IMG/VR virus record: IMGVR_UViG_3300021378_000068 | Span: 1 to 38,516 of that record | Reading direction: 5' to 3' (one strand) | Source of the DNA: a virus | Length of the DNA stretch: 38,516 nucleotides | Shown here: positions 17,146-24,871 of the stretch, piece after piece | Layout: each line of letters starts with the position of its first letter | Position numbering within the stretch: the first letter of the stretch is position 1 | Notes under the pieces: generated by a model | What the model was told of the DNA's origin: nothing | Database searches by the model: none | What the model saw: only the letters and a program-made list of their open reading frames with translations | Program-made: the position numbers and the translations under genes

Positions 17146-18251
17146 TTAAGTATTTTGGATTAGACAGACAATATATACAACTGAAAGATGAATTGCTTGA
17201 TGCAACTGATTCAGTATTATCCAGTGGTAGTCTTAATGACGGTGTATATGCACAGAAGTTTAAAGATTGGTTATCAATAAAAACTAAAGCACATTATGTA
17301 ATACTCTGTCATAGTGGAACACAAGCATTAGAAATCATTGCTCGTTATGAAAGAGATACATCTCCAGACCAAGACCCTTATGCAGAATGGGAATACGATA
17401 AAGAAACATATAGAACAATCAGAGTTCCTAATCTAACTTACCCTGCATCAATGAATGCATTTCTAAGTGCTGGACTTAATGTTGAACTAGCAGATACAGA
17501 TAGAAACGGTCTTTTGTTACCACAAGATGAAAATGAATTACAGAAGATTGAATGTCATGTAGGACTATTTGGAGCACCAACTGTAGCAGTAGAGAGTGAC
17601 AATGGTATTGCAGTATTAAACAATAACATTGCGATTGTAGACGGAGCACAACATTGGTTAATAGCAGACGGCAACATAGGCACTGCAATGGCAATTAGTT
17701 TTGATCCTACTAAAAATTTAAATGCTTCGGGTAATGGTGGAGCCATCGTTACAAACAATCAAGCACTATATGAATTTGCTAATCAATGGAGAGACAACGG
17801 TAAGCCTCATCATTTTTATTCTGGTACTAACAGTAAGATGAGTGAATTAGATTGTTCTCATTTATTAGTTAGAGCAAACTACATCGATGAATGGCAAGAA
17901 CGTAGAAAAGAAATTAGAAAATATTACATAGATCGATTTGATTATATTCGACCAATAAGATGTTTAAGTAAAGATTTTGAAACTCATGCTGATTCAAAGT
18001 TTGTAATCGATGTGGGGGCAGAACGTAATGAGTTAAAGCAATGGCTAGATAATAGAAATGTACAAACTAGAATACATTATGAACTACCATTAAGTGAATT
18101 ACCGATTGCGGATAATTTAACAAAACCTACGTTAATGTCTACTAGTAGTTTGGTAACAAGATCGTTTATAAGTCTCCCTTTGTATCCTGAAATGACTGAT
18201 GCAGAAATAGAAACAGTGGCAAACGAAGTTTGTCAATACTACGAGCCCTAA
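17142..18251 (+). CDS. DegT/DnrJ/EryC1/StrS-type PLP aminotransferase
   Basis: The 369-residue protein matches the sugar aminotransferase family. CHSGTQALEI is the phosphate-binding loop, DGAQHW contains the PLP-contacting Asp, and SFDPTKNLNASGNGG carries the PLP Lys (K191). The family transfers an amino group from glutamate to a keto-sugar nucleotide, so with the upstream epimerase/dehydratase it could make an amino sugar. The insert of about 25 residues near 66-90 (RDTSPDQDPYAEWEYDKETY) is unusual. Its stop codon overlaps the late promoter of the next gene. Confidence 0.87.
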   Translation: MIKYFGLDRQYIQLKDELLDATDSVLSSGSLNDGVYAQKFKDWLSIKTKAHYVILCHSGTQALEIIARYERDTSPDQDPYAEWEYDKETYRTIRVPNLTYPASMNAFLSAGLNVELADTDRNGLLLPQDENELQKIECHVGLFGAPTVAVESDNGIAVLNNNIAIVDGAQHWLIADGNIGTAMAISFDPTKNLNASGNGGAIVTNNQALYEFANQWRDNGKPHHFYSGTNSKMSELDCSHLLVRANYIDEWQERRKEIRKYYIDRFDYIRPIRCLSKDFETHADSKFVIDVGAERNELKQWLDNRNVQTRIHYELPLSELPIADNLTKPTLMSTSSLVTRSFISLPLYPEMTDAEIETVANEVCQYYEP

Positions 18252-18257
18252 TAAATA
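18250..18257 (+). promoter_or_regulatory. T4-type late promoter (AATAAATA)
   Basis: The octamer overlaps the TAA stop of the aminotransferase gene (18249-18251) and is followed by CTTC and then the ATG at 18262. The gap of four bases again leaves no room for a ribosome site. Confidence 0.65.
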
Positions 18258-18261
18258 CTTC

Positions 18262-19581
18262 ATGTCAAAAACGATTCCAATGGCCAGTGACCTTCAACAA
18301 GAAGGTATTGATATTTCAACTGATAACAAAGATGATTTGTGGATTTGGAATAAACTACACTGGTTCAATTTTCCAGACTTAGAAGAAAGACCTGCATCAC
18401 AAGATGAACAGTTAAAAGAACGTATCTTACCTAGTGTAGGTTACAATGGTTCTTATCCGACATACGTATATATGTACAACGGTCGCATGTCAGAACTAGA
18501 AAGCATCAATCATTCTTCAGAAACAGTCGAATATTTAAATGCTGTTGCTGTAACTTTCTATTTAAATGAACCTATGTGCATGTATGATAATTCAAAAGTG
18601 CCCGGGCATACATTGACATTCTATTCAGAGTTTAATGGCAAAGAAAAAACAGAAAATTTCCGTGCAGATGAACTAGATTGTATACGTGATTATGCTATTA
18701 GAAACAACTTAACAAATGTAAAAGTAAAAACATGTGACTATAATTGTGAAGAAATCTTTCCTTATTATAAAGAATGGATGACAGTAACATGCGAAGATAC
18801 TTTTATAAAAAATGCTGTCTTTGTCAATATCTATGATGATTCATACGAGAACTGGGACTTATTAGGCATAGCCGCTAATAACTTTTCAAAAAAGTTTATC
18901 AATCTAAATTGGAGATGGACACCTCATAGAAATCTGATAGCCGCATTTCTTGCAAACAGTGAAGCAGATGTGAGTTTTGTTTATAAAACTGATTTAATAA
19001 GATTACAAATCTTGCCTTGGTTTGATCTAAGAAAATGTCCTAAAAAATATAAGACACGTTTGTATGAAGGTATACAATCATTAGATAATGACGGACCTTA
19101 TAATATAGATGTACATTTTGAAGAATTACTTGATATAGAAAAGACTCCCTATCCAGTTAACACTACAGTAGATGATCACTTTGATCCTTCAGAAGATGAT
19201 TTTACTCCTATAGAAAAGTATTACAAAGACATCTTTTGTGATGTCGTTACAGAGTCTAGGTTCGCACAGCCCACACCAAACTATAGTGAAAAAGTACATC
19301 AACCAATGTGGTACAGAAAGCCTTTTATATTAATGGCTCCACCTGGCACACTAAAATATCTACATGAACATGGATATAAAACATTCAGTGACTTCTGGGA
19401 CGAGTCTTATGACTCATGCACTAACCATGAAGAACGTTTATATAAGATATTTGAAGTCATAAAATACATTGAAAGCAAGTCAATTGATGAATTAAGAGTC
19501 ATCTATAAAGCCATGGAACCTATACTTTCACATAATCGTAAGCAAGTTGAAAGCAATCTTTATCAATGGAGAGATAAATAG
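18262..19581 (+). CDS. Glycosyltransferase-like protein
   Basis: The 439-residue protein ends with a pattern seen in viral fucosyltransferase/exostosin-like enzymes: VTESRF, later SEKVHQPMWYRKPFILMAPPG, and YLHEHGYKTFSDFWDESYD. In those families this region binds the nucleotide sugar. The N-terminal half (YPTYVYMYNGRM, AVAVTFYLNEPM) is not recognised, but the mid-part WRWTPHRNLIAAFLAN also fits a glycosyltransferase. It follows the sugar-modification genes and has its own late promoter, so the sugar made upstream may be attached by this enzyme. No membrane segment is visible. Confidence 0.6.
   Translation: MSKTIPMASDLQQEGIDISTDNKDDLWIWNKLHWFNFPDLEERPASQDEQLKERILPSVGYNGSYPTYVYMYNGRMSELESINHSSETVEYLNAVAVTFYLNEPMCMYDNSKVPGHTLTFYSEFNGKEKTENFRADELDCIRDYAIRNNLTNVKVKTCDYNCEEIFPYYKEWMTVTCEDTFIKNAVFVNIYDDSYENWDLLGIAANNFSKKFINLNWRWTPHRNLIAAFLANSEADVSFVYKTDLIRLQILPWFDLRKCPKKYKTRLYEGIQSLDNDGPYNIDVHFEELLDIEKTPYPVNTTVDDHFDPSEDDFTPIEKYYKDIFCDVVTESRFAQPTPNYSEKVHQPMWYRKPFILMAPPGTLKYLHEHGYKTFSDFWDESYDSCTNHEERLYKIFEVIKYIESKSIDELRVIYKAMEPILSHNRKQVESNLYQWRDK
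19573..19580 (+). promoter_or_regulatory. T4-type late promoter (GATAAATA)
   Basis: The octamer encodes the last codons and part of the stop of the upstream gene. Transcripts would start near 19586, leaving a leader of about 20 bases with TAGGAGA before the holin ATG. Confidence 0.65.
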
Positions 19582-19605
19582 TAGTATATTATAGGAGATA
19601 GAAGA

Positions 19606-20028
19606 ATGGGATTAGCAATTGTAGATTCAGTAATAGGACTAGCGGCTCCCTTGCTCGACAAGTTTGTTGTAGATAAGGATAAGAAGGCTGAGTTTGAACA
19701 TGAACTCAAAATGGTCTTGCACAACGCAAACTTACAACAAAATCAAATTAACTTAGAACAAGCAAAACACCCAAGCATTTTTGTAGCAGGGGCAAGACCT
19801 GCAATCATGTGGATATGTGCATTTGGACTCGCATGGTCTTATGTACTAGCACCAGTTGCTAATTGGGCAGTAGTAGTAAGTGGAGCAGACGTAACACTAC
19901 CCGTCATACAAACAGAAGGTTTGATGACTCTTACATTATCTATGTTAGGTCTAGGTGGTATGCGTAGTTTTGAGAAGATGAATGGACTAGCCAGAGAAAA
20001 TATGAAGGCTACTCCTCCAAAAGAATAA
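19606..20028 (+). CDS. Holin, 3TM (gene-transfer-agent-type) family
   Basis: At 140 residues it fits the GTA-type 3TM holin family (PF11351). A short amphipathic N-terminus (LAIVDSVIGLAAPLLDKFV) leads to a charged coiled segment. Then RPAIMWICAFGLAWSYVLAP marks the conserved membrane pair, and LSMLGLGGMRSFEKMNG is the typical end. Holins permeabilise the inner membrane to time lysis. No endolysin lies next to it in this window. It is transcribed late from 19573 with a good Shine-Dalgarno sequence, AGGAGA. Confidence 0.82.
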   Translation: MGLAIVDSVIGLAAPLLDKFVVDKDKKAEFEHELKMVLHNANLQQNQINLEQAKHPSIFVAGARPAIMWICAFGLAWSYVLAPVANWAVVVSGADVTLPVIQTEGLMTLTLSMLGLGGMRSFEKMNGLARENMKATPPKE

Positions 20029-20049
20029 CATTAGTTACTTGCCCAATCG

Positions 20050-20057
20050 CATAAATA
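20050..20057 (+). promoter_or_regulatory. T4-type late promoter (CATAAATA)
   Basis: CATAAATA lies 23 bases before the ATG at 20081. The leader contains GGGATAAAC, a weak ribosome site. Confidence 0.65.
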
Positions 20058-20080
20058 CAATATAAGACTGGGATAAACAT

Positions 20081-20647
20081 ATGGCTGTAAATTACGAAAT
20101 TATTAATATCGGTGCATTACCGAACGATGGTTCTGGTGATCCGTTAAGAGTTGCCTTTGATAAGATAAACAATAACTTTGCTAATTTATCATCAACTGCC
20201 GTTATATCATCTAATACATACACGACAGGTAATACTGCAGGACAAGTTATTTGGGAATACCCAGCAAACGCATTTACATTAGGTTCATTCTTTATTAAAT
20301 CTAATGATCCTGGCACTATCGATCAACAAGATGTAAGATTAGATGCACAACTAAGTGCTAACTCAGCCAACATTAAATTTTCAGCATATTCATCTACACA
20401 ATGGGGAAATGTGTTGATACCAGGAAGCGGTTATGACATGGATGTCACTTCTGGTAATGTAAGAATTACTGTTGACCCTGATGTTGCAAATGTGACAGGC
20501 GCACAAACATTATTCCATTTTATTAATTCTTCAGTTATGTTCCAAGGCTCAGCGCCAGCTGGTTTACCAATAGCATTAGATGGTTATGTAGACTCTGAAC
20601 TAGCAACTGAAGTAGATGACACAATTACAACTGAAGAAACTCCATAA
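20081..20647 (+). CDS. Putative virion structural protein (neck/fibre type)
   Basis: The N-terminus EIINIGALPNDGSGDPLRVAF followed by KINNNFANL is a motif recurrent in phage structural proteins, especially fibres and neck proteins, where it is thought to form an assembly or trimer interface. The rest of the 188 residues is beta-rich, polar and acidic at the end. It precedes two short genes that overlap by single bases (TAATG junctions), so all three probably share one late mRNA. Confidence 0.65.
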   Translation: MAVNYEIINIGALPNDGSGDPLRVAFDKINNNFANLSSTAVISSNTYTTGNTAGQVIWEYPANAFTLGSFFIKSNDPGTIDQQDVRLDAQLSANSANIKFSAYSSTQWGNVLIPGSGYDMDVTSGNVRITVDPDVANVTGAQTLFHFINSSVMFQGSAPAGLPIALDGYVDSELATEVDDTITTEETP

Positions 20648-21030
20648 TGAGAGCAAGAGAATTTATAACTGAAGACAACGCACCAGGTAAATTAACTAAA
20701 AGACAACGTTACGGTTCAAGAGGAATGCATAAGTTCCAAGACGTAGACGGCAGAGATAGAGTCTATGAATTGAATCGTGTAATGATGGCATTAGCACAAG
20801 CAAACGGTGAGTCAGACCATGAAGCAATCGACTTAGATTCAGAGAGTTGGATTGGTACAAGTAACATGGCTGTACCTTATACTGAACTAGAATCTAATAT
20901 GTTAAAATCTGCATACAAAGCAGTCGGTAGTGAATGGGAAGATTTAAATGACGGTGACATTAGATCAGTTGAGTTACCTACAGTCAATACAGAAAGTCCA
21001 GTAGAAGGTTTTAAAGGATATCCAAGATAA
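20647..21030 (+). CDS. Candidate internal head protein (capsid-targeting-like N-terminus)
   Basis: The 127-residue protein begins MRAREFITED, matching the T4 internal protein capsid-targeting pattern MKTYQEFIAEA, with a possible prohead protease cut after Glu9. The remainder is hydrophilic and includes YGSRGMHKFQDVDGRDRVYE and is not recognised. Its start overlaps the previous stop by one base (TAATG), giving translational coupling to a structural gene. If packaged, it could enter the host with the DNA. Confidence 0.65.
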   Translation: MRAREFITEDNAPGKLTKRQRYGSRGMHKFQDVDGRDRVYELNRVMMALAQANGESDHEAIDLDSESWIGTSNMAVPYTELESNMLKSAYKAVGSEWEDLNDGDIRSVELPTVNTESPVEGFKGYPR

Positions 21031-21584
21031 TGGCAGCCGTTAATGTACCAGTCAAAGGCTTAACAGGATTAATCACAATCTTTGCATATGCCGATGATGC
21101 TGTAACTACAATAGCAGACGTACTTGCTTCAATCGTTGCCGCAGATGGTATAACTGCAGGGTATTACTACAATCTAGCATTAGTAAGAGATACTAGCAAA
21201 GATAATTTAACAGCACCCACAGCAACACTTGCATCATTAAACTTTGTAGGCGCAACAGGTACAGATCCTTTTACTGCAGGCGCTATCGTTAGTGAAACAT
21301 TTGATAACGGAACACAAACAACTATTCCAGCAACAGATATCTTTCTTACTACACCAGCATCTACTACGAATGCTCCTGCTAGTACGTTACAGTTTAGACA
21401 AGAGTTAAGAGTATCAGAAGTAGCAGAACTTAACAGAAAAGGCGGAGCCGGTGGCAACGTCAGTCTACCTGCATACAATGCATTAAACACTGCTGACCTT
21501 GACTTGCTTCCTGCTAAGTATGTTGGCAATACAGCAACTCCAACTGGTACAGTACCACTCGCAACTAGTCGTCCTTGGACATAG
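21030..21584 (+). CDS. Putative structural protein, 184 aa
   Basis: It is coupled to the previous gene through TAATG. The composition is rich in Ala, Thr and Val with beta-strand propensity (KGLTGLITIFAYADD, STLQFRQELRVSEV) and few charges, like decoration or fibre proteins. No family is recognised. It ends near TAGAAAAAAATTCTCGC with no clear terminator. Confidence 0.6.
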   Translation: MAAVNVPVKGLTGLITIFAYADDAVTTIADVLASIVAADGITAGYYYNLALVRDTSKDNLTAPTATLASLNFVGATGTDPFTAGAIVSETFDNGTQTTIPATDIFLTTPASTTNAPASTLQFRQELRVSEVAELNRKGGAGGNVSLPAYNALNTADLDLLPAKYVGNTATPTGTVPLATSRPWT

Positions 21585-21610
21585 AAAAAAATTCTCGCAG
21601 ATCAATAGCC

Positions 21611-21618
21611 ACTAAATA
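21611..21618 (+). promoter_or_regulatory. T4-type late promoter (ACTAAATA)
   Basis: ACTAAATA lies 37 bases before the ATG at 21656. The leader contains a clear AGGAG Shine-Dalgarno sequence at the proper distance. Confidence 0.65.
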
Positions 21619-21655
21619 ATATCATACATTTCATATACACGCACAGGAGCAATGA

Positions 21656-22363
21656 ATGGATATACCATATGATATTAACAACACCCTTGACTTAATCAAG
21701 TTAAAATTTTACAACGAGTGGTTATACACTGCACACATATATGACGAAGGTGATAGTCCATTTCATAAAGATTTGACAACTCAAATAGTCGAAACATATA
21801 TTGATCCATTAGAGTTACCTAAAGATTCAAAAATATTAGACTTAGGCTGTGGCCCAGGTTACTTCATGGATGAAATGAAAAAGAGAGAATACTCAGATGT
21901 TTTAGGCATTACATTATCTCCTGGTGACATTAAACTATGTGAAGAAAAAGGTCATAAGACTGCAGGATATGATTTGTCATTCTTGCCACAAAAAGATGGA
22001 TACCATGATGAAAGTATAGACTTTATTTTCTTACGTCATGCATTAGAACATTCACCTTATCCTATCTTTAGTTTAATGGAATACAATCGTATTCTTAAGC
22101 AAGGCTCAAGGATTTATATCGAAGTGCCGGCTCCAGACAATGATCGTAAACATGAATTTAATTTAAATCATTACAGTATATTTGGTTCAACTCAACTAGT
22201 TGCATTGTTGCAACGTACAGGGTTTCAAATCGAACAATTTAATAATTTAGAATTCGATCTACAGCAACAGAATCCTGAAGATCCAGAAGGAGATCCAATT
22301 GCAATGCGAGAACATTACTATTGTATTGTAGCAAAGAAGGCACAAGGACTTGATATTAAATAA
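21656..22363 (+). CDS. SAM-dependent methyltransferase (type 11-like)
   Basis: Motif I ILDLGCGPGYF lies near residues 62-72, followed by VLGITLSPGDI and FIFLRHALEHS, which carries the HALEH pattern of type-11 methyltransferases, and RILKQGSRIYIEVPAP. The 235-residue length is normal. The start at 21656 is chosen over the out-of-frame ATG at 21652, because AGGAG is seven bases before 21656. This is a second methyltransferase, separate from the one at 16471. It is not part of the sugar operon and is followed by a membrane protein and an SGNH hydrolase. Confidence 0.82.
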   Translation: MDIPYDINNTLDLIKLKFYNEWLYTAHIYDEGDSPFHKDLTTQIVETYIDPLELPKDSKILDLGCGPGYFMDEMKKREYSDVLGITLSPGDIKLCEEKGHKTAGYDLSFLPQKDGYHDESIDFIFLRHALEHSPYPIFSLMEYNRILKQGSRIYIEVPAPDNDRKHEFNLNHYSIFGSTQLVALLQRTGFQIEQFNNLEFDLQQQNPEDPEGDPIAMREHYYCIVAKKAQGLDIK

Positions 22364-22562
22364 ATTTATCTTTGTAAGATATACTTTATCATGGATCAGT
22401 CAGCAATTGGCTATTCCATTTTGGGCAGTTGGACATTTACATCTTAGTCTTAAAATGGATGTCTACCAAGACCTACATATGATCATAGCATCACTTGGAA
22501 TGAATGTGCTAGTTGCTATAGGATTCTTTTTAGACTACCAAGACTACAAAAAATCACATTAG
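22350..22562 (+). CDS. Small membrane protein, 70 aa
   Basis: It starts at TTG 22350, overlapping the methyltransferase end by 14 bases, with AAGAAGG ten bases upstream. Two hydrophobic stretches are visible, IPFWAVGHLHLSL and MIIASLGMNVLVAIGFFL, so it probably has one or two membrane spans, followed by a short charged tail. No function is known. A lysis role or an accessory holin is possible from its size but not shown. Confidence 0.55.
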   Translation: MILNKFIFVRYTLSWISQQLAIPFWAVGHLHLSLKMDVYQDLHMIIASLGMNVLVAIGFFLDYQDYKKSH

Positions 22563-22563
22563 C

Positions 22564-23265
22564 ATGAGATTAGTCACGTTCGGGTGCAGTATGACTCAAG
22601 GTATTGGCTTAGATGGTCTTACACACAAAGCCCATGAAGTCTATAGATCACCGCAAGATGCTATACTTAAAATTAAACCTGCAAGTAATCTAGCATGGCC
22701 GCAATTGTTAGCCGACAAGTTAAATTTAGAATGTGTAAATTTAGGTAGGGGAGGATCATCTCCTAAATTTGTATTTCAAATGATTAGAGAGTTTCAGTTT
22801 AATAATGATGATTTAGTAATAATACAATGGCCAGGTGCAGGACGACATACGATTTGGGCTGAAGAAGACGAGGAGATGGGAACTCCTTATAACCCAAAAC
22901 TGTATAAAGAAATGACACCTACTGAAAAAAACGAAAAACATTTTTATATGAATTATTATACTGATTTTGATAGTTACTATAACTTAGCCGTGCTTATTGA
23001 AAGTACACATAATTATTTAAAAGATAGATGTAATAAATTCTTTTCAGTGACGGATGATCCTGATATACTTAACAACAAATTGCTATGTAGATTGTTTCCT
23101 GTTCTATCTGACGTAAATCCCTTTTTCAGAGATAGTTGGAGTTTATCTATGCCTATAGAAGAATTACAATTAAATAAAAATAACTCATTCAAATGCCACG
23201 ATGGTCATCCGGGTACACAGTTTCATATAGACTTTGTAGATGATATGTTAAAGATAATAAAATAA
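22564..23265 (+). CDS. SGNH/GDSL-type hydrolase-like protein
   Basis: Block I is GCSMTQG (residues 8-14, Ser nucleophile), block II/III GRGGSS (about 60-65) and block V DGHPG (about 217-221, Asp-x-x-His pair replaced by D-G-H). The 233-residue length and the order of blocks fit the SGNH family, which hydrolyses or transfers acyl groups on esters or sugars. The substrate is unknown; removal or modification of acyl groups on host polysaccharides is one possibility. It starts right after the previous stop with no visible ribosome site, implying coupling. Confidence 0.75.
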   Translation: MRLVTFGCSMTQGIGLDGLTHKAHEVYRSPQDAILKIKPASNLAWPQLLADKLNLECVNLGRGGSSPKFVFQMIREFQFNNDDLVIIQWPGAGRHTIWAEEDEEMGTPYNPKLYKEMTPTEKNEKHFYMNYYTDFDSYYNLAVLIESTHNYLKDRCNKFFSVTDDPDILNNKLLCRLFPVLSDVNPFFRDSWSLSMPIEELQLNKNNSFKCHDGHPGTQFHIDFVDDMLKIIK

Positions 23266-23278
23266 GTGTCTAAACTCT

Positions 23279-23286
23279 ACTAAATA
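23279..23286 (+). promoter_or_regulatory. T4-type late promoter (ACTAAATA)
   Basis: ACTAAATA is followed by CTAGT and then the ATG at 23292 of the terminase gene. The five-base gap predicts a leaderless mRNA. Confidence 0.7.
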
Positions 23287-23291
23287 CTAGT

Positions 23292-24854
23292 ATGAGCAAC
23301 TTTAACACAAGTGGTACTGGCGAATTAGTCAAACCAGCATATAAGAAAACGCATTATAAAAATCAAAAAGAACTTGATGATTTTGTTAAGTGTTGTGATC
23401 CTGATACTGGTTACTTGTACTTCATGGATAATTTCTTTTATATACAGCATCCAACACAAGGTTCAATTCAATATCATCCTTATGAATACCAAGAACGTTT
23501 AATCAGTACATATCATAACTATAGATACTCTATTGCATTGATGCCTAGACAGTCAGGTAAGTCTACATCAGCCGCAGGTTATCTATTATGGTATGCAATG
23601 TTCGTATCTGATGCTACTATTCTAATTGCCGCACATAAGTACACAGGTTCACAAGAGATTATGCAACGTATTAGATATGCATATGAAAATTGTCCTAATC
23701 ATATTAAAGCAGGTGTCACTACCTATAACAAAGGCTCTTTAGATTTTGAGAATGGCTCTCGTATTGTGTCAGCAACGACTACAGAGAATACGGGTCGTGG
23801 TATGTCTATCACACTTCTATACTTAGATGAGTTTGCATTCGTAAGACCTACGATTGCAGAGCAGTTTTGGACTTCTATTACACCAACACTAGCAACAGGT
23901 GGTAAAGCAATCATCACATCTACTCCGAACTCTGACGAAGATCAGTTCGCATTGATTTGGAAAGGCGCAAACAAAAATATTGATGCACAAGGAGAAGAAA
24001 CAGAACTAGGTGTAAACGGATTTAAACCGTTTAGATCATATTGGAACGAACAACCAGGACGTGATGAAGCATGGGCAGAAGAAATTAAAGCCCAGTTAGG
24101 TGATGACAGATTTGCACGTGAGATTGGGTGTGAATTCTTAATTGCTGATGAAACATTAATCAATCCTAATACTCTTATCATGTTAGAATCAGTTGAACCT
24201 GTAAATAGAATGGGTCAAGTACGATGGTTTCAAACTCCTAAGAAAGGTATGGTCTATGTCTTGGGACTAGATCCGTCACTAGGTACTGGAGGAGATCCAG
24301 CCGCTATACAAATCTTTGAAGCAAACACTACTACTCAAATAGGAGAATGGAAAGATAATAAAACTGACATTCCTCAACAGATTAAGTTACTAGGACAGAT
24401 TACACAACATATAGCAGAACAAACAGGAGAACCAAACAGTATATATTACTCACTAGAAAACAATTCAATTGGAGAAGCCGCACTTATATCACTGTCAGAG
24501 TATGGAGAAGCAAACATTCAAGGTATCTTTTTAAGTGAAAAGGGTAAAAAACGTAGAGGATATAACACAACACAAAAAGTAAAACTTGCGGCCTGTGCTA
24601 AGATGAAAACATTGATGGAAAGCAAGAAAATGAATGTTAAAAGTAAAGCATTGATCAGTGAATTAAAAACATTTGTAGCATCTGGTGGCAGTTACGCCGC
24701 TAAGATTGGTGACAACGATGACTTAGTAATGGCTACATTACTTGTAGTACGTATATTACAAGACATTACAGACTTCCATAGTGATTTGACAGAGCATATG
24801 CGTGACCATGATGAAATGGTTGCACCCTTGCCGTTCTTTGCTGTGATTAGTTAA
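23292..24854 (+). CDS. 17: Large terminase subunit (gp17-type)
   Basis: The packaging motor ATPase-nuclease that pumps DNA into the prohead. The Walker A is MPRQSGKST (residues 84-92), Walker B is LLYLDE (175-180) and STPN is the coupling motif. The nuclease domain begins with GLDPSLGTGGD, which carries the first catalytic Asp, and ends with GDNDDLVMA. The length of 520 residues is shorter than T4 gp17 (610), mainly at the N-terminus. The late promoter directly abuts the ATG, and no ribosome site exists. No small terminase gene is adjacent. Confidence 0.95.
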   Translation: MSNFNTSGTGELVKPAYKKTHYKNQKELDDFVKCCDPDTGYLYFMDNFFYIQHPTQGSIQYHPYEYQERLISTYHNYRYSIALMPRQSGKSTSAAGYLLWYAMFVSDATILIAAHKYTGSQEIMQRIRYAYENCPNHIKAGVTTYNKGSLDFENGSRIVSATTTENTGRGMSITLLYLDEFAFVRPTIAEQFWTSITPTLATGGKAIITSTPNSDEDQFALIWKGANKNIDAQGEETELGVNGFKPFRSYWNEQPGRDEAWAEEIKAQLGDDRFAREIGCEFLIADETLINPNTLIMLESVEPVNRMGQVRWFQTPKKGMVYVLGLDPSLGTGGDPAAIQIFEANTTTQIGEWKDNKTDIPQQIKLLGQITQHIAEQTGEPNSIYYSLENNSIGEAALISLSEYGEANIQGIFLSEKGKKRRGYNTTQKVKLAACAKMKTLMESKKMNVKSKALISELKTFVASGGSYAAKIGDNDDLVMATLLVVRILQDITDFHSDLTEHMRDHDEMVAPLPFFAVIS

Positions 24855-24858
24855 AAGA

Positions 24859-24866
24859 GATAAATA
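24859..24866 (+). promoter_or_regulatory. T4-type late promoter (GATAAATA)
   Basis: GATAAATA is followed by ATAGT and then the ATG at 24872. The five-base gap again predicts a leaderless mRNA. It lies in the 17-base gap after the terminase stop. Confidence 0.7.
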
Positions 24867-24871
24867 ATAGT

